DNA from: Nocardiopsis sp. JB363
GTDB taxonomy: Bacteria > Actinomycetota > Actinomycetes > Streptosporangiales > Streptosporangiaceae
DNA length: 60,288 nt
Assembly (NCBI RefSeq): GCF_900143625.1
Contig: NZ_FRFF01000126.1
Location: forward strand, 1-60,288
Reading direction: 5' to 3'
Shown here: piece after piece, positions 19,721 through 28,592 of the stretch
How positions within the stretch are numbered: position 1 is the first letter of the stretch
How the letters are laid out: every line of letters begins with the position of its first letter
Program-made: the position numbers and the translations under genes
Notes under the pieces: generated by a model
Told to the model about the DNA's origin: nothing
What the model saw: the letters and a program-made list of their open reading frames with translations, nothing else
Databases searched by the model: none

Positions 19721-20002
19721 AGCAAAACGTAGGTCCCAGCACCGGTTTCACCATGTGCTCGTCGGCCCGGGGCAGTGCCAGGGTTGTATGGCTGATTGGT
19801 TGCCGTGGGCGAACCGCGGACTGTGACCATGCCGGAACCACGCGGATGGCAGAGCCCCTGCAACAGGACGGTGAAGAACGTATGGGAGATCTGGAAGAGG
19901 CTTCTGCCCTCCGGGCCAGGTCTGTGGCCAGCCACAGCCGTCACGAGCTGTTGAAGATGAGCCCTCATGGGTAATCTGCATGACGATCTTGTGCGACAGC
20001 AG

Positions 20003-20629
20003 ATGACTTTCGTAATCATTGATTTCGAGGCCACAACCCCCGTTGGTCATCCACCCCAGCCCATCGAGGTCGCCGCTCTGGCACTGCGCTACACCAACGA
20101 CGGGTGGGCCGAGTCCGGCCGGAGCACCTCCCTCATCCAACCACCCGCATTCGCACCCGTGACCTGGGCCAACACCGCCCAAAGTGGCCTGACCCCAGGA
20201 CACTTCACGACCGCACCAACCCCAGCCGAGGCACTAGGAGCCCTCGACCGACGTTTCACCGGCCAAAGCCGTTACCTGCTGGTGGCCCAGCACGCCACGA
20301 CCGAGGCCAACATCATCCACCACCAACGCGAACACTGCCCGACGCTGGCCCGTATCGACCTGATCGATACCATCCCGCTGGCCAAGCACATTTTCCCGGG
20401 CCTGGCCAACTACAAGCTCGACACACTGTTGGCCCAACTCTCCATCGCCCATCCGGCGGACCGCCACCGCGCCACCGCCGATGTCGCGGTCACCGCCCAG
20501 GTGTTCACCGACCTCATCAATATCGCTGACCGCGGTAGAGCTATCGGTGGCCTTACCGAGCTGGTCACGATCGCCGGACGCACCGCCAAGGCCAACCAGC
20601 CCACCCAACAACACCTCTTCGAGCCATGA
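20003..20629 (+). CDS. DnaQ-like 3'-5' exonuclease (DEDDh)
   Basis: A 208-aa protein starting MTFVIIDFEATTPVGHPPQP, with catalytic Asp/Glu in DFEAT, a second acidic region in AQHATTEANIIHHQ and the HxxxxD motif in RHRATADVAV. This is the epsilon/Rnase T exonuclease fold. A longer start at 19967 is possible, but 20003 places the conserved strand at the N-terminus. It stands alone, unlike the polymerase epsilon subunit. In accessory regions such exonucleases can serve repair, plasmid maintenance or defence; no partner is visible. Confidence 0.85.
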   Translation: MTFVIIDFEATTPVGHPPQPIEVAALALRYTNDGWAESGRSTSLIQPPAFAPVTWANTAQSGLTPGHFTTAPTPAEALGALDRRFTGQSRYLLVAQHATTEANIIHHQREHCPTLARIDLIDTIPLAKHIFPGLANYKLDTLLAQLSIAHPADRHRATADVAVTAQVFTDLINIADRGRAIGGLTELVTIAGRTAKANQPTQQHLFEP

Positions 20630-20632
20630 CCG

Positions 20633-20752
20633 GTGAACACGATCATGACCCACCGTGGCAAGAAGACCACGGCCGGTATCGCCATGCCCGACTATGCGGG
20701 ATTCCCGGCACACTCCCTGGACCTTGAGCGCCGAATAGAGGAAAGCGCGTAG
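20633..20752 (+). CDS. Small hypothetical protein (39 aa) after exonuclease
   Basis: Starts at GTG 20633, four bases after the exonuclease stop, and reads MTHRGKKTTAGIAMPDYAGF from its internal ATG, ending DLERRIEESA. Composition and spacing suggest a real coupled gene. No family recognised and no membrane segment. It could be an accessory peptide, or chance. Confidence 0.4.
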   Translation: MNTIMTHRGKKTTAGIAMPDYAGFPAHSLDLERRIEESA

Positions 20753-20843
20753 TTGCTCGGTGTGTCCAGGCGCTGTCGCTCAGCCTGGGACAGAGCTGTC
20801 TGCACCACCTTGCGGGCCGGGGTTGTTTCCCCCACCCCCCTTT

Positions 20844-21524
20844 TCACCGGAGAGGGGAGGTTCGGCTCTCCTCGACCCTGTCATGAATCCCCAACAGTTC
20901 CCTGATATGTGTGGCCAGACCCGGCCGACCGTCAGCGAGGACCGTGGTGATCCCCAGCGCGTGCGCCGGGGGGAGGTTGGCGGGATTGTCGTCGACAAAC
21001 AAGCACTTCTCACCCGGCACCCCCAGCCTTTCCAGCGTGCGCTGGTAGATCTCCAAGTCCGGCTTGGCGACGCCTTCCACTTCGGAAAGCACCGTGACCT
21101 CACACAACCCGCTCACACCCAACGTCCGGTAAGGGTCGTAGGGATCCAAACCGAAGCTATTAGACAGCAGCGCGGTCCTCAGCCCGGCCCGGCGGGCGGC
21201 GTGCGCCAACTCGATCATGTCCTGGGCGGGGCGAACCTTAGACCAGGCTCGGCCCATGAGGTTCTCATGGTCATCGATGCCGAGTAGTGGAGCCGTGCGG
21301 CGATTCCATTCCTGTTGGGTGAGCCGCCCGGCTTCCAACGCAAGGTACAGGCGGCGCCCCTCAGGGTGCTGGTTCAGCGTGGTGCCCCAAGCCCGCTCAT
21401 GGAGCCCTTGGTCGAGACACCAGCCCTGAAGGGCTTCACGGACGCCTTCGGTGAGGACACCGACAAAGTCGAGGATCAGCGCCTGGTACCGGCCAGGCGA
21501 GTCGAGTGGGGAGGAGAAAGCCAT
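20844..21524 (-). CDS. HAD-superfamily hydrolase (copy 1)
   Basis: A 226-aa HAD-IA-like protein starting MAFSSPLDSPGRYQALILDF. Motif I is LILDFVGVLT, in which the second Asp of the usual DxD is replaced by Val; motif II is TALLSNSFG; motif III/IV is GVAKPDLEIYQRTLERLG then CLFVDDNPANL. The replacement weakens standard phosphatase chemistry, so specificity is uncertain. The gene follows a HemC homolog on the same strand, and the same HemC-HAD order recurs at 38.1-39.8 kb with a clear paralog, so the pair is probably functionally linked. Confidence 0.88.
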   Translation of the reverse strand: MAFSSPLDSPGRYQALILDFVGVLTEGVREALQGWCLDQGLHERAWGTTLNQHPEGRRLYLALEAGRLTQQEWNRRTAPLLGIDDHENLMGRAWSKVRPAQDMIELAHAARRAGLRTALLSNSFGLDPYDPYRTLGVSGLCEVTVLSEVEGVAKPDLEIYQRTLERLGVPGEKCLFVDDNPANLPPAHALGITTVLADGRPGLATHIRELLGIHDRVEESRTSPLR

Positions 21525-21649
21525 GGTGGGGCCTTTCCGATGGGGGGAGAAGAGGGAATCCACCCTCACTACCTTCCACTCGCAGGATCCCTGTAACCGG
21601 AGCACCACTCCTTGGCGGGCGTGGCGCGGTCATGCTGCAGAACTGGGGA

Positions 21650-22594
21650 TCACTCCACCGGGTCAACGGAGTCGAGACCGTCAAGGATCCGGCCCGCCCC
21701 GTGAACCGACAACTCTTCAGCGCTCTTGGCACCCAACTCTTCAGGGGAATCCGCAGGCCCCGACCGTTCTACACGCACCTGCTGGAGCCCATCGAGAGAG
21801 GTCACCTGGGCGACCAGGCGCAACTTTCCGTCCTCTTCGGATGCGTAGGCACCAATGGGGACATAGCAGCCTCCATTCAGGGCAGCCATCAGAGCCCGCT
21901 CTGCTCGGGTCGTGGCCTCGCTCTGCATATCGTGGATCACTGCCAACATTTGGGCGATCGAGGTGTCCTCGTCCCGGACTTGGAGAGCGATGGCCCCTTG
22001 AGCAGGAGAGGGCGGCCACTGGACGGGGTCCAAAGTTTGGGTGATGTGCGCACCCATACCCAGCCGGTGAAGTCCCGTGGCGGCCAACAACACTCCAACA
22101 AGACCGCGCTCACGCATTTGCCGCAGACGCGGGGGAACATTGCCGCGGATCGGCACCGTCATCACCTGTGGGCAGGTACGACGGAGTTGCCCAATGCGTC
22201 GCGGCGCGCTGGTGCCGACTTTCTGACCAGGCCGTAGATCGTGCACAGCAGTGCCACACAGCGCGTCCCGCGCGTCGTGGCGCTGTGGGATCGCGGCGAT
22301 CAGTGTCCCGGGGGTCGGTGTGGTGGGCAGATCTTTGAGGCTGTGCACGGCGATGTCGATCTCACCGCCCAGAAGAGCCTTCTCCACAGCAGAAGCGAAC
22401 ACTCCGACCCCGGAGGAGGCGGAAAGGTCTTGCAGGCTGCTGGTGCGGTCCCGATCACCGGCGGTCATGATCGTGTGCCGTGCCCAAGACACACCTGGGT
22501 GAGCAGAGGACAGGCCACGAAGGACTTCGTCGACCATGGCTTGTGCCAAGCGGCTACCGCGAGATCCGATCCGGATTCGAGACTGCTGCGCCAT
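21650..22594 (-). CDS. hemC: Hydroxymethylbilane synthase-like protein (HemC), full length
   Basis: A 314-aa porphobilinogen deaminase homolog; ATG 22594 (MAQQSRIRIGSRGSRLAQAM) has GGGAG about 9 bases upstream. Conserved features are all present: RIGSRGSRLA at the start, HSLKDLP with the catalytic Asp, STSAPRR-like TSAPRRIGQL, IRGNVPPRL and the cofactor cysteine in NGGCYVPIGAY. The reaction is polymerisation of four porphobilinogens via a dipyrromethane cofactor. It is not next to hemA, hemB or hemL, so it is probably not the housekeeping copy and may be recruited or a resistance copy. It is paired with a HAD gene downstream. Confidence 0.9.
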   Translation of the reverse strand: MAQQSRIRIGSRGSRLAQAMVDEVLRGLSSAHPGVSWARHTIMTAGDRDRTSSLQDLSASSGVGVFASAVEKALLGGEIDIAVHSLKDLPTTPTPGTLIAAIPQRHDARDALCGTAVHDLRPGQKVGTSAPRRIGQLRRTCPQVMTVPIRGNVPPRLRQMRERGLVGVLLAATGLHRLGMGAHITQTLDPVQWPPSPAQGAIALQVRDEDTSIAQMLAVIHDMQSEATTRAERALMAALNGGCYVPIGAYASEEDGKLRLVAQVTSLDGLQQVRVERSGPADSPEELGAKSAEELSVHGAGRILDGLDSVDPVE

Positions 22595-22813
22595 GAGCAT
22601 GCTCTCCCTGGTGGTGCGGATGATGTAGCGGGGAGAGTACTGGCTCTGCAAGCTCCTGGTCCGTGACTTACGGGAACTGTTACATCACCAACACCGGAGC
22701 GGACTTACACATCCTTGATCACACAAGGAACCCGAGTGCCGAAGCAAGTACCGTGCCAGCGAGGCAAAGGGGCCGTGTGTGAAAAACCGGTCCTCCGCGC
22801 GTCTTGATCGTGG

Positions 22814-23120
22814 TTGCATCCGTATGTGCCACGACTTCGTTGGGGTCATCTACCCCCGAACCTACGGTCGTTGATCGAAACAGCCATGGGCGCGCGTCAT
22901 CGCAGACCACTCCCAAACGGGCGGTTACTCGCCCGGCATGGCCTCACGCCGCGGCCTGGCCGACGGGCGGGTGGTGTTCGCCAAGGCAGTCTCCGCCGCG
23001 CAGTCCGAGATCGGCCGGTCCCGTCAGCGTAGGGCCCGCTGGAAAGCCGAAGTGAGGGCGGTGCGTGCTCTGCGCCAGACGGTGCCCGAGCACCCCCGAG
23101 CCCAGCTGGAGGCACAGGAC
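22814..23120 (+). pseudogene. APH-type phosphotransferase, frameshifted 5' remnant
   Basis: The first frame reads VPRLRWGHLPPNLRSLIETA, like the start of the intact kinase at 41769 (RLGWGELPDHLTTAFIDVFG). After a frameshift near 22900 it continues as GGYSPGMASRRGLADGRVVF AKAV in another frame, matching GGFSPGLASRLVLADGQRVF of that kinase. Catalytic motifs are missing and the homology fades near 23120. It is a decayed N-terminal fragment of the same family. Confidence 0.6.
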
Positions 23121-23316
23121 CCCGACTGGGAGCGCATCGAATGCGGCCGTAACGTCGACATCGACACCAACCGCCATCAACTGGGGCCTGGAGCCGAACT
23201 CGTGGCGGTGCACCGCTCATGGTGCCCGCTCACCGAGGGCGTGCGGCCACTGCCGATACCACCACGGCGCGCCCTGCCCGACCAACGAGGCGATGAACCA
23301 GGCCCACCCCTGACCC

Positions 23317-24066
23317 TCAGCTGGGATTCAGGTGTAGCACCGCCAGGTACTTGGGCCCCTGCTCGTGGATGGTTTCCCAACGCCACGGGGAGGGCTGGAT
23401 GAGCCGGTCGAGTTCGTGCGGGTTCAGCAGCAGGTAGTCGAACCATTCGGTGGCCACGGCCCCGCCCCTGACACGCATGCGTATCTGGCCGGGCATTCGT
23501 CCCCGAATCCTGTTGCGATCCTGGTAGGCGGCGTGATCGGGGTCGCTACCAGCAGGATCCATGCCGGTACCGATCAGCAGGGCCCCGGGGCGGGCCAGCG
23601 ACGCCAGCTGACGCAACACCCCAGGGGCCGCTTGTGCTCCTTGGAGGAGTCCGAGGTTGTTACCCAGAAGTAGCAGGGTGTCGAAAGTGCCGATCCCTTC
23701 GGGTGGGTGGGCAATGGACCCGAGTTCGGCGGCGACCCCGCGTTGGCAGGCAACCTCGACGGCACCGGGGGACGGGTCGAGTCCTACCACGTCCTTGCCT
23801 TGCTGTTGGAGGGCTAGGGCGTGGCGTCCGGCCCCCGTGCCCACATCCAGGATGCGGCCCCGAGCCAGCGCTACCGCAGTCTGGTCCAAGTCGGAGAGGT
23901 CGTCGAGGGGGGTGAAGTAGCGGAGGGCATCGGCGGTGCTGATGTAGCCGTCATCGCGTTCGGTGATCTCAAAGGCAGCGCCCGGCGCCATGCCGGCCGC
24001 CCAGCAGCGTTGGAGCGTGCGCCCGAACGCGTCACCGATCCGGGGCTCAGAGGTGGTGGGTTCCAT
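23317..24066 (-). CDS. Class I SAM-dependent methyltransferase
   Basis: A 249-aa protein, ATG 24066 (MEPTTSEPRIGDAFGRTLQR). Motif I is GRILDVGTGAGRHALALQQQ and the acidic site is VVGLDPSPGAVEVACQ, followed by FDTLLLLGNNLGLLQGAQAA. The C-terminal half has a beta-strand region ending GPKYLAVLHLNPS. It resembles the UbiE/Tam branch rather than PIMT. It lies between the HemC-HAD pair and the exonuclease on the same strand. The substrate cannot be told from sequence. Confidence 0.85.
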   Translation of the reverse strand: MEPTTSEPRIGDAFGRTLQRCWAAGMAPGAAFEITERDDGYISTADALRYFTPLDDLSDLDQTAVALARGRILDVGTGAGRHALALQQQGKDVVGLDPSPGAVEVACQRGVAAELGSIAHPPEGIGTFDTLLLLGNNLGLLQGAQAAPGVLRQLASLARPGALLIGTGMDPAGSDPDHAAYQDRNRIRGRMPGQIRMRVRGGAVATEWFDYLLLNPHELDRLIQPSPWRWETIHEQGPKYLAVLHLNPS

Positions 24067-24563
24067 ACCGGGTGAGCCTTGCAGTTCTTCGGGTGCGGTG
24101 CAGCTGGTTTCTTTCGGGTGCGTGGGTCTGGGGGAGCTCAGGTGGTCGGCTGGTCGCTGGTCGAGGGTCGGGGATAAGCAGGCCGTTGAAGTAGAGGATG
24201 AGCGCCAGGTACACGACCGTGGCCGTGGATGGCTGGTGTCAAGGCGGCGCGTAGTACGTCGCACCGTTTGGGAATGGATCGATCCCATAATGGCCAGGCA
24301 TTCGTGAGGTCCTCACCACGACGGGGGCAAAAGCGCTGCTGTCCGCTATCAAGAGCTGCCCCGCCCCACGGCCACGATCCATGCGCTGGCCCGAGCTGGG
24401 CCGATCCGAGGGAACTCCCACACACCATCATCGAATACCCGGCTGAAGGGATCCGGGCTTGGGTTGAGCGCTCTATTTATGGCGTGCATGGGTGGTGACC
24501 ACCTTAGATAGCTCAGCCACTCATCTCTCCTCACCGAGCACTACCGACCCGGCGTCGGTGGCC
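24067..24563. other. Intergenic stretch, no convincing gene
   Basis: About 500 bp between the exonuclease stop and the methyltransferase start. Several overlapping frames exist but lack homology or consistent coding composition. One minus-strand frame near 24200 has a short hydrophobic run (VYLALILYFNGLLIPD) that could be a tiny membrane peptide, but it has no ribosome-binding site I can support. Confidence 0.4.
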
Positions 24564-25406
24564 TCACCACAGCCTCAGCCCTTCCACGACCGTAGCGGGC
24601 GCGGGCAGCGGGGGAGAGGGGATGTTGGAGGGTTTGGCCGGGAGGGGGACGGAGGTGTCCATGGTGATCATCCGGTGCCAAGTGAGTACCTGATCCCACT
24701 GGGCGCGGACACGCTCCCCGGCCCGGCCGGTGAGCCGCTCAGCAGCGGTCAGGTCATGGACCTGGGCGCCGTTGGCCAGGAGCCGGGCGGCGGTCTTGTC
24801 TCCGATGCCGGTGACGCCGGGGATGTTGTCGCTCTTGTCCCCGCTCAGGGCCCGGAAGGAGGACCACTGCGCCGGGGTGATGTCGTAGCGCTCGATCACC
24901 TGGGCGGGGCCGATGTGGCGTTTGCCCGGGTGCATGCACGTGTTGAGGACGTGAATCTGGTCGGTGAGCAACTGGTAGTAGTCGCGGTCGGTGGAGAAGA
25001 TGCGAGTCGGACGCTGCGGATCCAGGTGGACCAGGGTGGCGATGACGTCGTCGGCCTCGGCGTCCTCGATCTCGATCCACGCAACCTTGTGTAGGTCCAG
25101 GCCCTGCTTGACCTGTGGCAGGGCAAGGATCGGTTTGAGGGCGTCACCGTCGGCGGGGCGGTTGGCCTTGTAATCGGCGTCGTCCTGTTTACGGTCGTCG
25201 CTGCCGTGCTCGCCGTCGAACACCACTAGGACCTCGGGCGGTTCGGAGAACTCGTCGCGGATCGCCACACGCAGCAGGGCGAAGAACCCGAAGACGGCGG
25301 TCAGGTCGCGCGTCTTGTCGCGGGAGCGGATCTCCGCGGGGAAGCCGAAGGCCGCGCGCCACAAAAGGTTGTGGCCATCGACCAGGAGCAGGGGCGTGTT
25401 CGTCAT
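24564..25406 (-). CDS. 5'-3' exonuclease (DNA polymerase I N-terminal type)
   Basis: A 280-aa flap-endonuclease/exonuclease family protein starting MTNTPLLLVDGHNLLWRAAF. Metal-binding residues are visible in LLVDGHN, VVFDGEHG, EDAEADDVIATL and STDRDYYQLL. A helix-hairpin-helix segment lies in SGDKSDNIPGVTGIGDKTAA. It is a stand-alone exonuclease without a polymerase domain. An upstream ATG at 25427 would add 7 residues. It follows the decayed FxLD-like precursor frame. Role may be repair or plasmid replication. Confidence 0.9.
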   Translation of the reverse strand: MTNTPLLLVDGHNLLWRAAFGFPAEIRSRDKTRDLTAVFGFFALLRVAIRDEFSEPPEVLVVFDGEHGSDDRKQDDADYKANRPADGDALKPILALPQVKQGLDLHKVAWIEIEDAEADDVIATLVHLDPQRPTRIFSTDRDYYQLLTDQIHVLNTCMHPGKRHIGPAQVIERYDITPAQWSSFRALSGDKSDNIPGVTGIGDKTAARLLANGAQVHDLTAAERLTGRAGERVRAQWDQVLTWHRMITMDTSVPLPAKPSNIPSPPLPAPATVVEGLRLW

Positions 25407-25696
25407 CGGGGTACCGCTTTCAGACATGACTCAGCGACGGTGGACGGCCGGAAGTCCCGCGCGCGGTAGTACGCAGCCTGTGCTCTGGCACGGTACGTTA
25501 CCGGACCCGCAGTTAGCACATGGGCTCTTCCAACTGGCCAACGGTGTGCTCCTCCTGCGCCGCAGCCGTCGCTGATGCAGTCCTTGGTCTCCACTCTTCG
25601 AGAAGGGACGCCGGTGGCCACGAAGCTCACGTCAACCTGTAGGACCTCATCTTCGTCCTTGTGAGGGCGTAACCCATGGGTTTGCTCTTCGACCAC
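25403..25696 (-). pseudogene. Decayed FxLD-like lanthipeptide precursor
   Basis: From GTG 25696 the frame reads VVEEQTHGLRPHKDEDEV, then LQVDVSFVATGVPSRRVETK and DCISDGCGAGG. The leader block VLQVDVSFVATG lines up with FDLDVEVVESG of the intact precursor, and DCISDGCG matches the start of the Cys core. After that the expected Cys-rich end is lost and the frame runs on as HRWPVGRAHVLTAG into the exonuclease start. It begins 17 bp after the stop of PIMT copy 2, the same gene order as the intact cluster. Frameshift or deletion decay is inferred. Confidence 0.6.
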
Positions 25697-25712
25697 TGGG
25701 CGGGCCAAGGGG

Positions 25713-26987
25713 TCAGCTGGTCGGTGCGTGCCAGGACAGCACGATGCGGGTGTGCAGCTTGTCCACCAGGTAACCGTCAAGAAGGTCGACAGCGTCGGTG
25801 CCGACCGGATAGACCACCATCTGTGGTTGGAGTCGGCTACGCACATGGGTGTCCCACACGCGGAACCGCTCGGTCAACTGGTCGGCCAGTCGTTGAGCAT
25901 CGGGGCCGTGGGCAAAGGCACCGAACTCGAAGGTGTCGCCGGCCTCTCCAAGGGGACGCAGTTTGGCCCGGTAGACCAGGTTCGCTCCGTCCACCAACGC
26001 CGGGGTTCCCAGACGCCAGGAGGGGGCGACCACGTCCTGCTCCACCGCGTCCTGGGTGGCGGTGAGCACGCATCCGCCTTCCAGAGTGATCGCCAACCAC
26101 AGGTCCTGATCACTGAAAGGCTCTCCGCGTTTGCGGGTCACACCCGACCATGCCTGGGCGCGTGGAGATGACAACGCCTTCTCCATCGCCGCGGCGTCGA
26201 TATCGGGGCCCTCGTCGACCCACAGGGTGACGGCTCCGCCCTGCAGGTCGATCCGGTTGCGCTGGTGGCGGCCTGCACCTTGCATCGGTACGAACCCGCA
26301 CATCATGTGGGATCGGCTGATCAGCCGATCGCCATCGCGGTCCAGAGCCCAGGACCGCATCAGAGCCCGGGTGCGCAACGGTACCACCATCCGGCCGGTC
26401 GGGGCCAACTGGTCGACCCAGGCCGCCGGGATGTCCTCGGTGCCCACGGTGACGATCAGCCGGTCGTAGGCAGCGAAATCGGGAACGCCGAACGCGCCGT
26501 CACCGCACACGGTCCGCACTCGGCCATACCCTGCTTGGTCCAGGCAGTGCCGTGCCCGGTCCACCACCTCGGCGTCGATGTCCATCGTGGTCACCTCACC
26601 CTCCGGCCCGACCAGTTCGGCCAGCAGAGCCGCGTTGTAGCCCCCGCTGCCAATTTCGAGCACCCGGTGGCCGGGTTCCACACCGAGTTGGGCGAGCATC
26701 CCGGCGATGGTCGATGGTGCGGAGACCGCGCTGAGGTTGACGCCGCCCTCGTCGGTCTTGGTGATCACCGACTCGTCGGCGTAGGCGGCTTCCAACTCCG
26801 CGCCGGGTGTGAACAGGTGTCGTGGAACCGCACTCAGAGCGCGTTCCACCCTTGGCGGGAGCGGGGCACCGAGTTTGCGCTGGCGGTCTTTGATGCGCTC
26901 GACCATCGCCGCGTGCAGCGCCTCGGCGTCGAGGCTCGGGGACACTTCGGCAGCGCTGAGGATGGGGTCAGTCTCATTGCTGTTCAT
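25713..26987 (-). CDS. PIMT-like methyltransferase of the FxLD system (copy 2)
   Basis: A 424-aa protein starting MNSNETDPILSAAEVSPSLD. It has ALSAVPRHLFTPGAELEAAY, the SAM motif VLEIGSGGYNAALLAELVGP, VTTMDIDAEV and DRLIVTVGTEDIPAAW, then GFVPMQGAG and the C-terminal end VDKLHTRIVLSWH, the same architecture as copy 1. It appears intact. Immediately downstream lies a decayed FxLD-like precursor, so this was probably a separate FxLD locus. No LanB or LanC is adjacent, so it might act on the intact cluster's peptide in trans. Confidence 0.9.
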   Translation of the reverse strand: MNSNETDPILSAAEVSPSLDAEALHAAMVERIKDRQRKLGAPLPPRVERALSAVPRHLFTPGAELEAAYADESVITKTDEGGVNLSAVSAPSTIAGMLAQLGVEPGHRVLEIGSGGYNAALLAELVGPEGEVTTMDIDAEVVDRARHCLDQAGYGRVRTVCGDGAFGVPDFAAYDRLIVTVGTEDIPAAWVDQLAPTGRMVVPLRTRALMRSWALDRDGDRLISRSHMMCGFVPMQGAGRHQRNRIDLQGGAVTLWVDEGPDIDAAAMEKALSSPRAQAWSGVTRKRGEPFSDQDLWLAITLEGGCVLTATQDAVEQDVVAPSWRLGTPALVDGANLVYRAKLRPLGEAGDTFEFGAFAHGPDAQRLADQLTERFRVWDTHVRSRLQPQMVVYPVGTDAVDLLDGYLVDKLHTRIVLSWHAPTS

Positions 26988-27225
26988 CTCAAGATCGTGA
27001 CACGGGCCTTCCTGGACTCGCAGCGGATTCGGATGGTCGCTGCCCTGACGGTGGGCCTCGATGGTGGCGCCAAGACCGGGCAAGCCCTCTGGCGGGTCGG
27101 ACGTTCCCCCGATGAAGGAGCAGGCCCGGAGCCAGTTTCGATGTTCATGCGCTCCAGGTCACATGAAGGCTTCGATGTACATCAACAGGGCGACGTATAT
27201 CGGCAAATCTGCGTACGGTCCGTGC

Positions 27226-28026
27226 ATGACCGCGCAAACGTTCGGTGACATGCTTCACGAGGTTCGCTCCTCGGCTGAGATGACCCAGGCACACCTGGGG
27301 CGGATAGTGCATCGGGCTGGCGCCACGGTCAGCTGTTGGGAGCAGGGGCATGTAAGACCCACCCGAGCCACGGTTGAGACTTTGGATCGGGAGCTGAAGT
27401 GTGGCGGTCGCCTGATGTGGTCGTGGCAGGTCGACGAGACCGGCTCCGTCTCACCGCACTGGATGCGCTCGTTCGCTGGCTTGGGCGCGGCCGCCCACAC
27501 CGTCACACCGCAGGAGATTGACCGCGCACGAGTGGACATGGCCGAGATCGTCAAGCAGAGTGCTCGCGCACTCCTGTTCGACACAGAACGGCGGCTGGTG
27601 CTCATCAAGCGCACCAGGCCAGGGCGGGAGCCCTACTGGGTCACGGTGGGCGGCGGACTGGAGCCGGAAGATGCTGACATCGAGGCCACGTTGCGCCGGG
27701 AGGTCTTGGAGGAGCTCGGGGGAAAGATCGACCAGGTCCGCCAGGTCTTCCTCATCACGGACCACCTCGCCAAAGGCGTGGGTCTTCAACACATCTTCGC
27801 CGCTCGGTTGTGCTCCATGGATTTGGCTCGCCGTACTGGAGCCGAGTTCATCGACCCCGGGCGCGGCACCTACGAGGTGGCCAGCGTTCCCGCCACACGC
27901 GCTGCCCTTTCGGAGATCAACCTGCTGCCGACTCAGCTTGCCGAGTTCGCCCAAGCGAACGTCCATAGCCTTGTGGCGCTGCTGGCCCCTGCCGGCGAGG
28001 CGTATATGGAAGACGAGGTTTCGTGA
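27226..28026 (+). CDS. XRE helix-turn-helix protein fused to a NUDIX domain
   Basis: A 266-aa two-domain protein with start ATG 27226 (MTAQTFGDMLHEVRSSAEMT). Residues about 10-60 are an XRE helix-turn-helix (MTQAHLGRIVHRAGATVSCW). Residues about 110-260 are NUDIX: FDTERRLVLIKRTRPGREPY and the box TLRREVLEELGGKID. The first Glu of the GX5EX7REUXEEXGU box is Ala in GGGLEPEDADIEATLRREVL, although REVLEELG is kept. NUDIX proteins cleave nucleoside diphosphates linked to another group, and fusion to HTH suggests ligand-responsive regulation. Its stop overlaps the next start (GTGA). Confidence 0.85.
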   Translation: MTAQTFGDMLHEVRSSAEMTQAHLGRIVHRAGATVSCWEQGHVRPTRATVETLDRELKCGGRLMWSWQVDETGSVSPHWMRSFAGLGAAAHTVTPQEIDRARVDMAEIVKQSARALLFDTERRLVLIKRTRPGREPYWVTVGGGLEPEDADIEATLRREVLEELGGKIDQVRQVFLITDHLAKGVGLQHIFAARLCSMDLARRTGAEFIDPGRGTYEVASVPATRAALSEINLLPTQLAEFAQANVHSLVALLAPAGEAYMEDEVS

Positions 28027-28287
28027 CCGGATTCGTCAGCCTCAACGGACCGGACAACAGCGGCGAATCGACGCAGCTGCGCACTGGCCGACAACTGGGT
28101 GACTTCTGCGACCGCCCGTTCACCGGAATGATCCGGGTCCGTGGGCGTGAGCTGTGGGAGAGGGATACAGCACCTGGCGGTTCACCACCCCAACGACGGA
28201 GGAACTGACCGGGACGCTGTTCTCCCGCCACGCCGCCCGTGCACAAGATCGAACTCCCGGCCGGGTTGGGCTCCTCGGCCGCAGATG
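28023..28287 (+). pseudogene. Thymidylate-kinase-like pseudogene (P-loop Lys changed, frameshift)
   Basis: Starts at GTG overlapping the NUDIX stop and reads MTGFVSLNGPDNSGESTQLR, a kinase P-loop in which the invariant Lys (GK[ST]) is Glu. The frame then ends early, while another frame continues with WRFTTPTTEELTGTLFSRHA ARAQ, which looks like the later region of the same protein. Both the P-loop change and the frame break indicate decay. The product resembled dTMP kinase-like enzymes. Confidence 0.5.
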
Positions 28288-28592
28288 ACACATGCGTCTC
28301 GCTAAGGCTGCGCGGTTAAGGAATTGTTTCCCGCCGAGGACGCCTGGTCCCGAGTCCTGGGCGCGGTTGCCTCTGTTGTGAATGCATTACTGCAGCCGGA
28401 GCATCCACCCACAGATGAGTCCCGCTCTCGTCCACGGTCATCCCCAACCGGTCTCGGCCCAGGGACCCGCATCGGGCCCACTCATCCCCCGCAGCTGCGA
28501 CCTCGTCCCACAGGTCCCGAGATCCATTCTGTTGAGTCTCGTAGGGCTCGCCACCAGGGGTGTATTCACCGAGTGCCCCTCACACCGTGCTT
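28288..28592. other. Intergenic stretch between pseudogene and trpD
   Basis: About 305 bp with no convincing gene. Short plus-strand frames exist but have no recognisable motif. I see no terminator with a clear T-run downstream of trpD. Confidence 0.35.

Noticed and set aside
19717..19974. 85-residue plus-strand frame after the methyltransferase at 18863
   Set aside because: It overlaps the stop nicely, but its third-position bias is weak and no family is seen; left as intergenic.
24050..24210. Possible tiny membrane peptide with VYLALILYFNGLLIPD
   Set aside because: Hydrophobic run is suggestive, but no ribosome-binding site or homology supports it and it overlaps the methyltransferase start.
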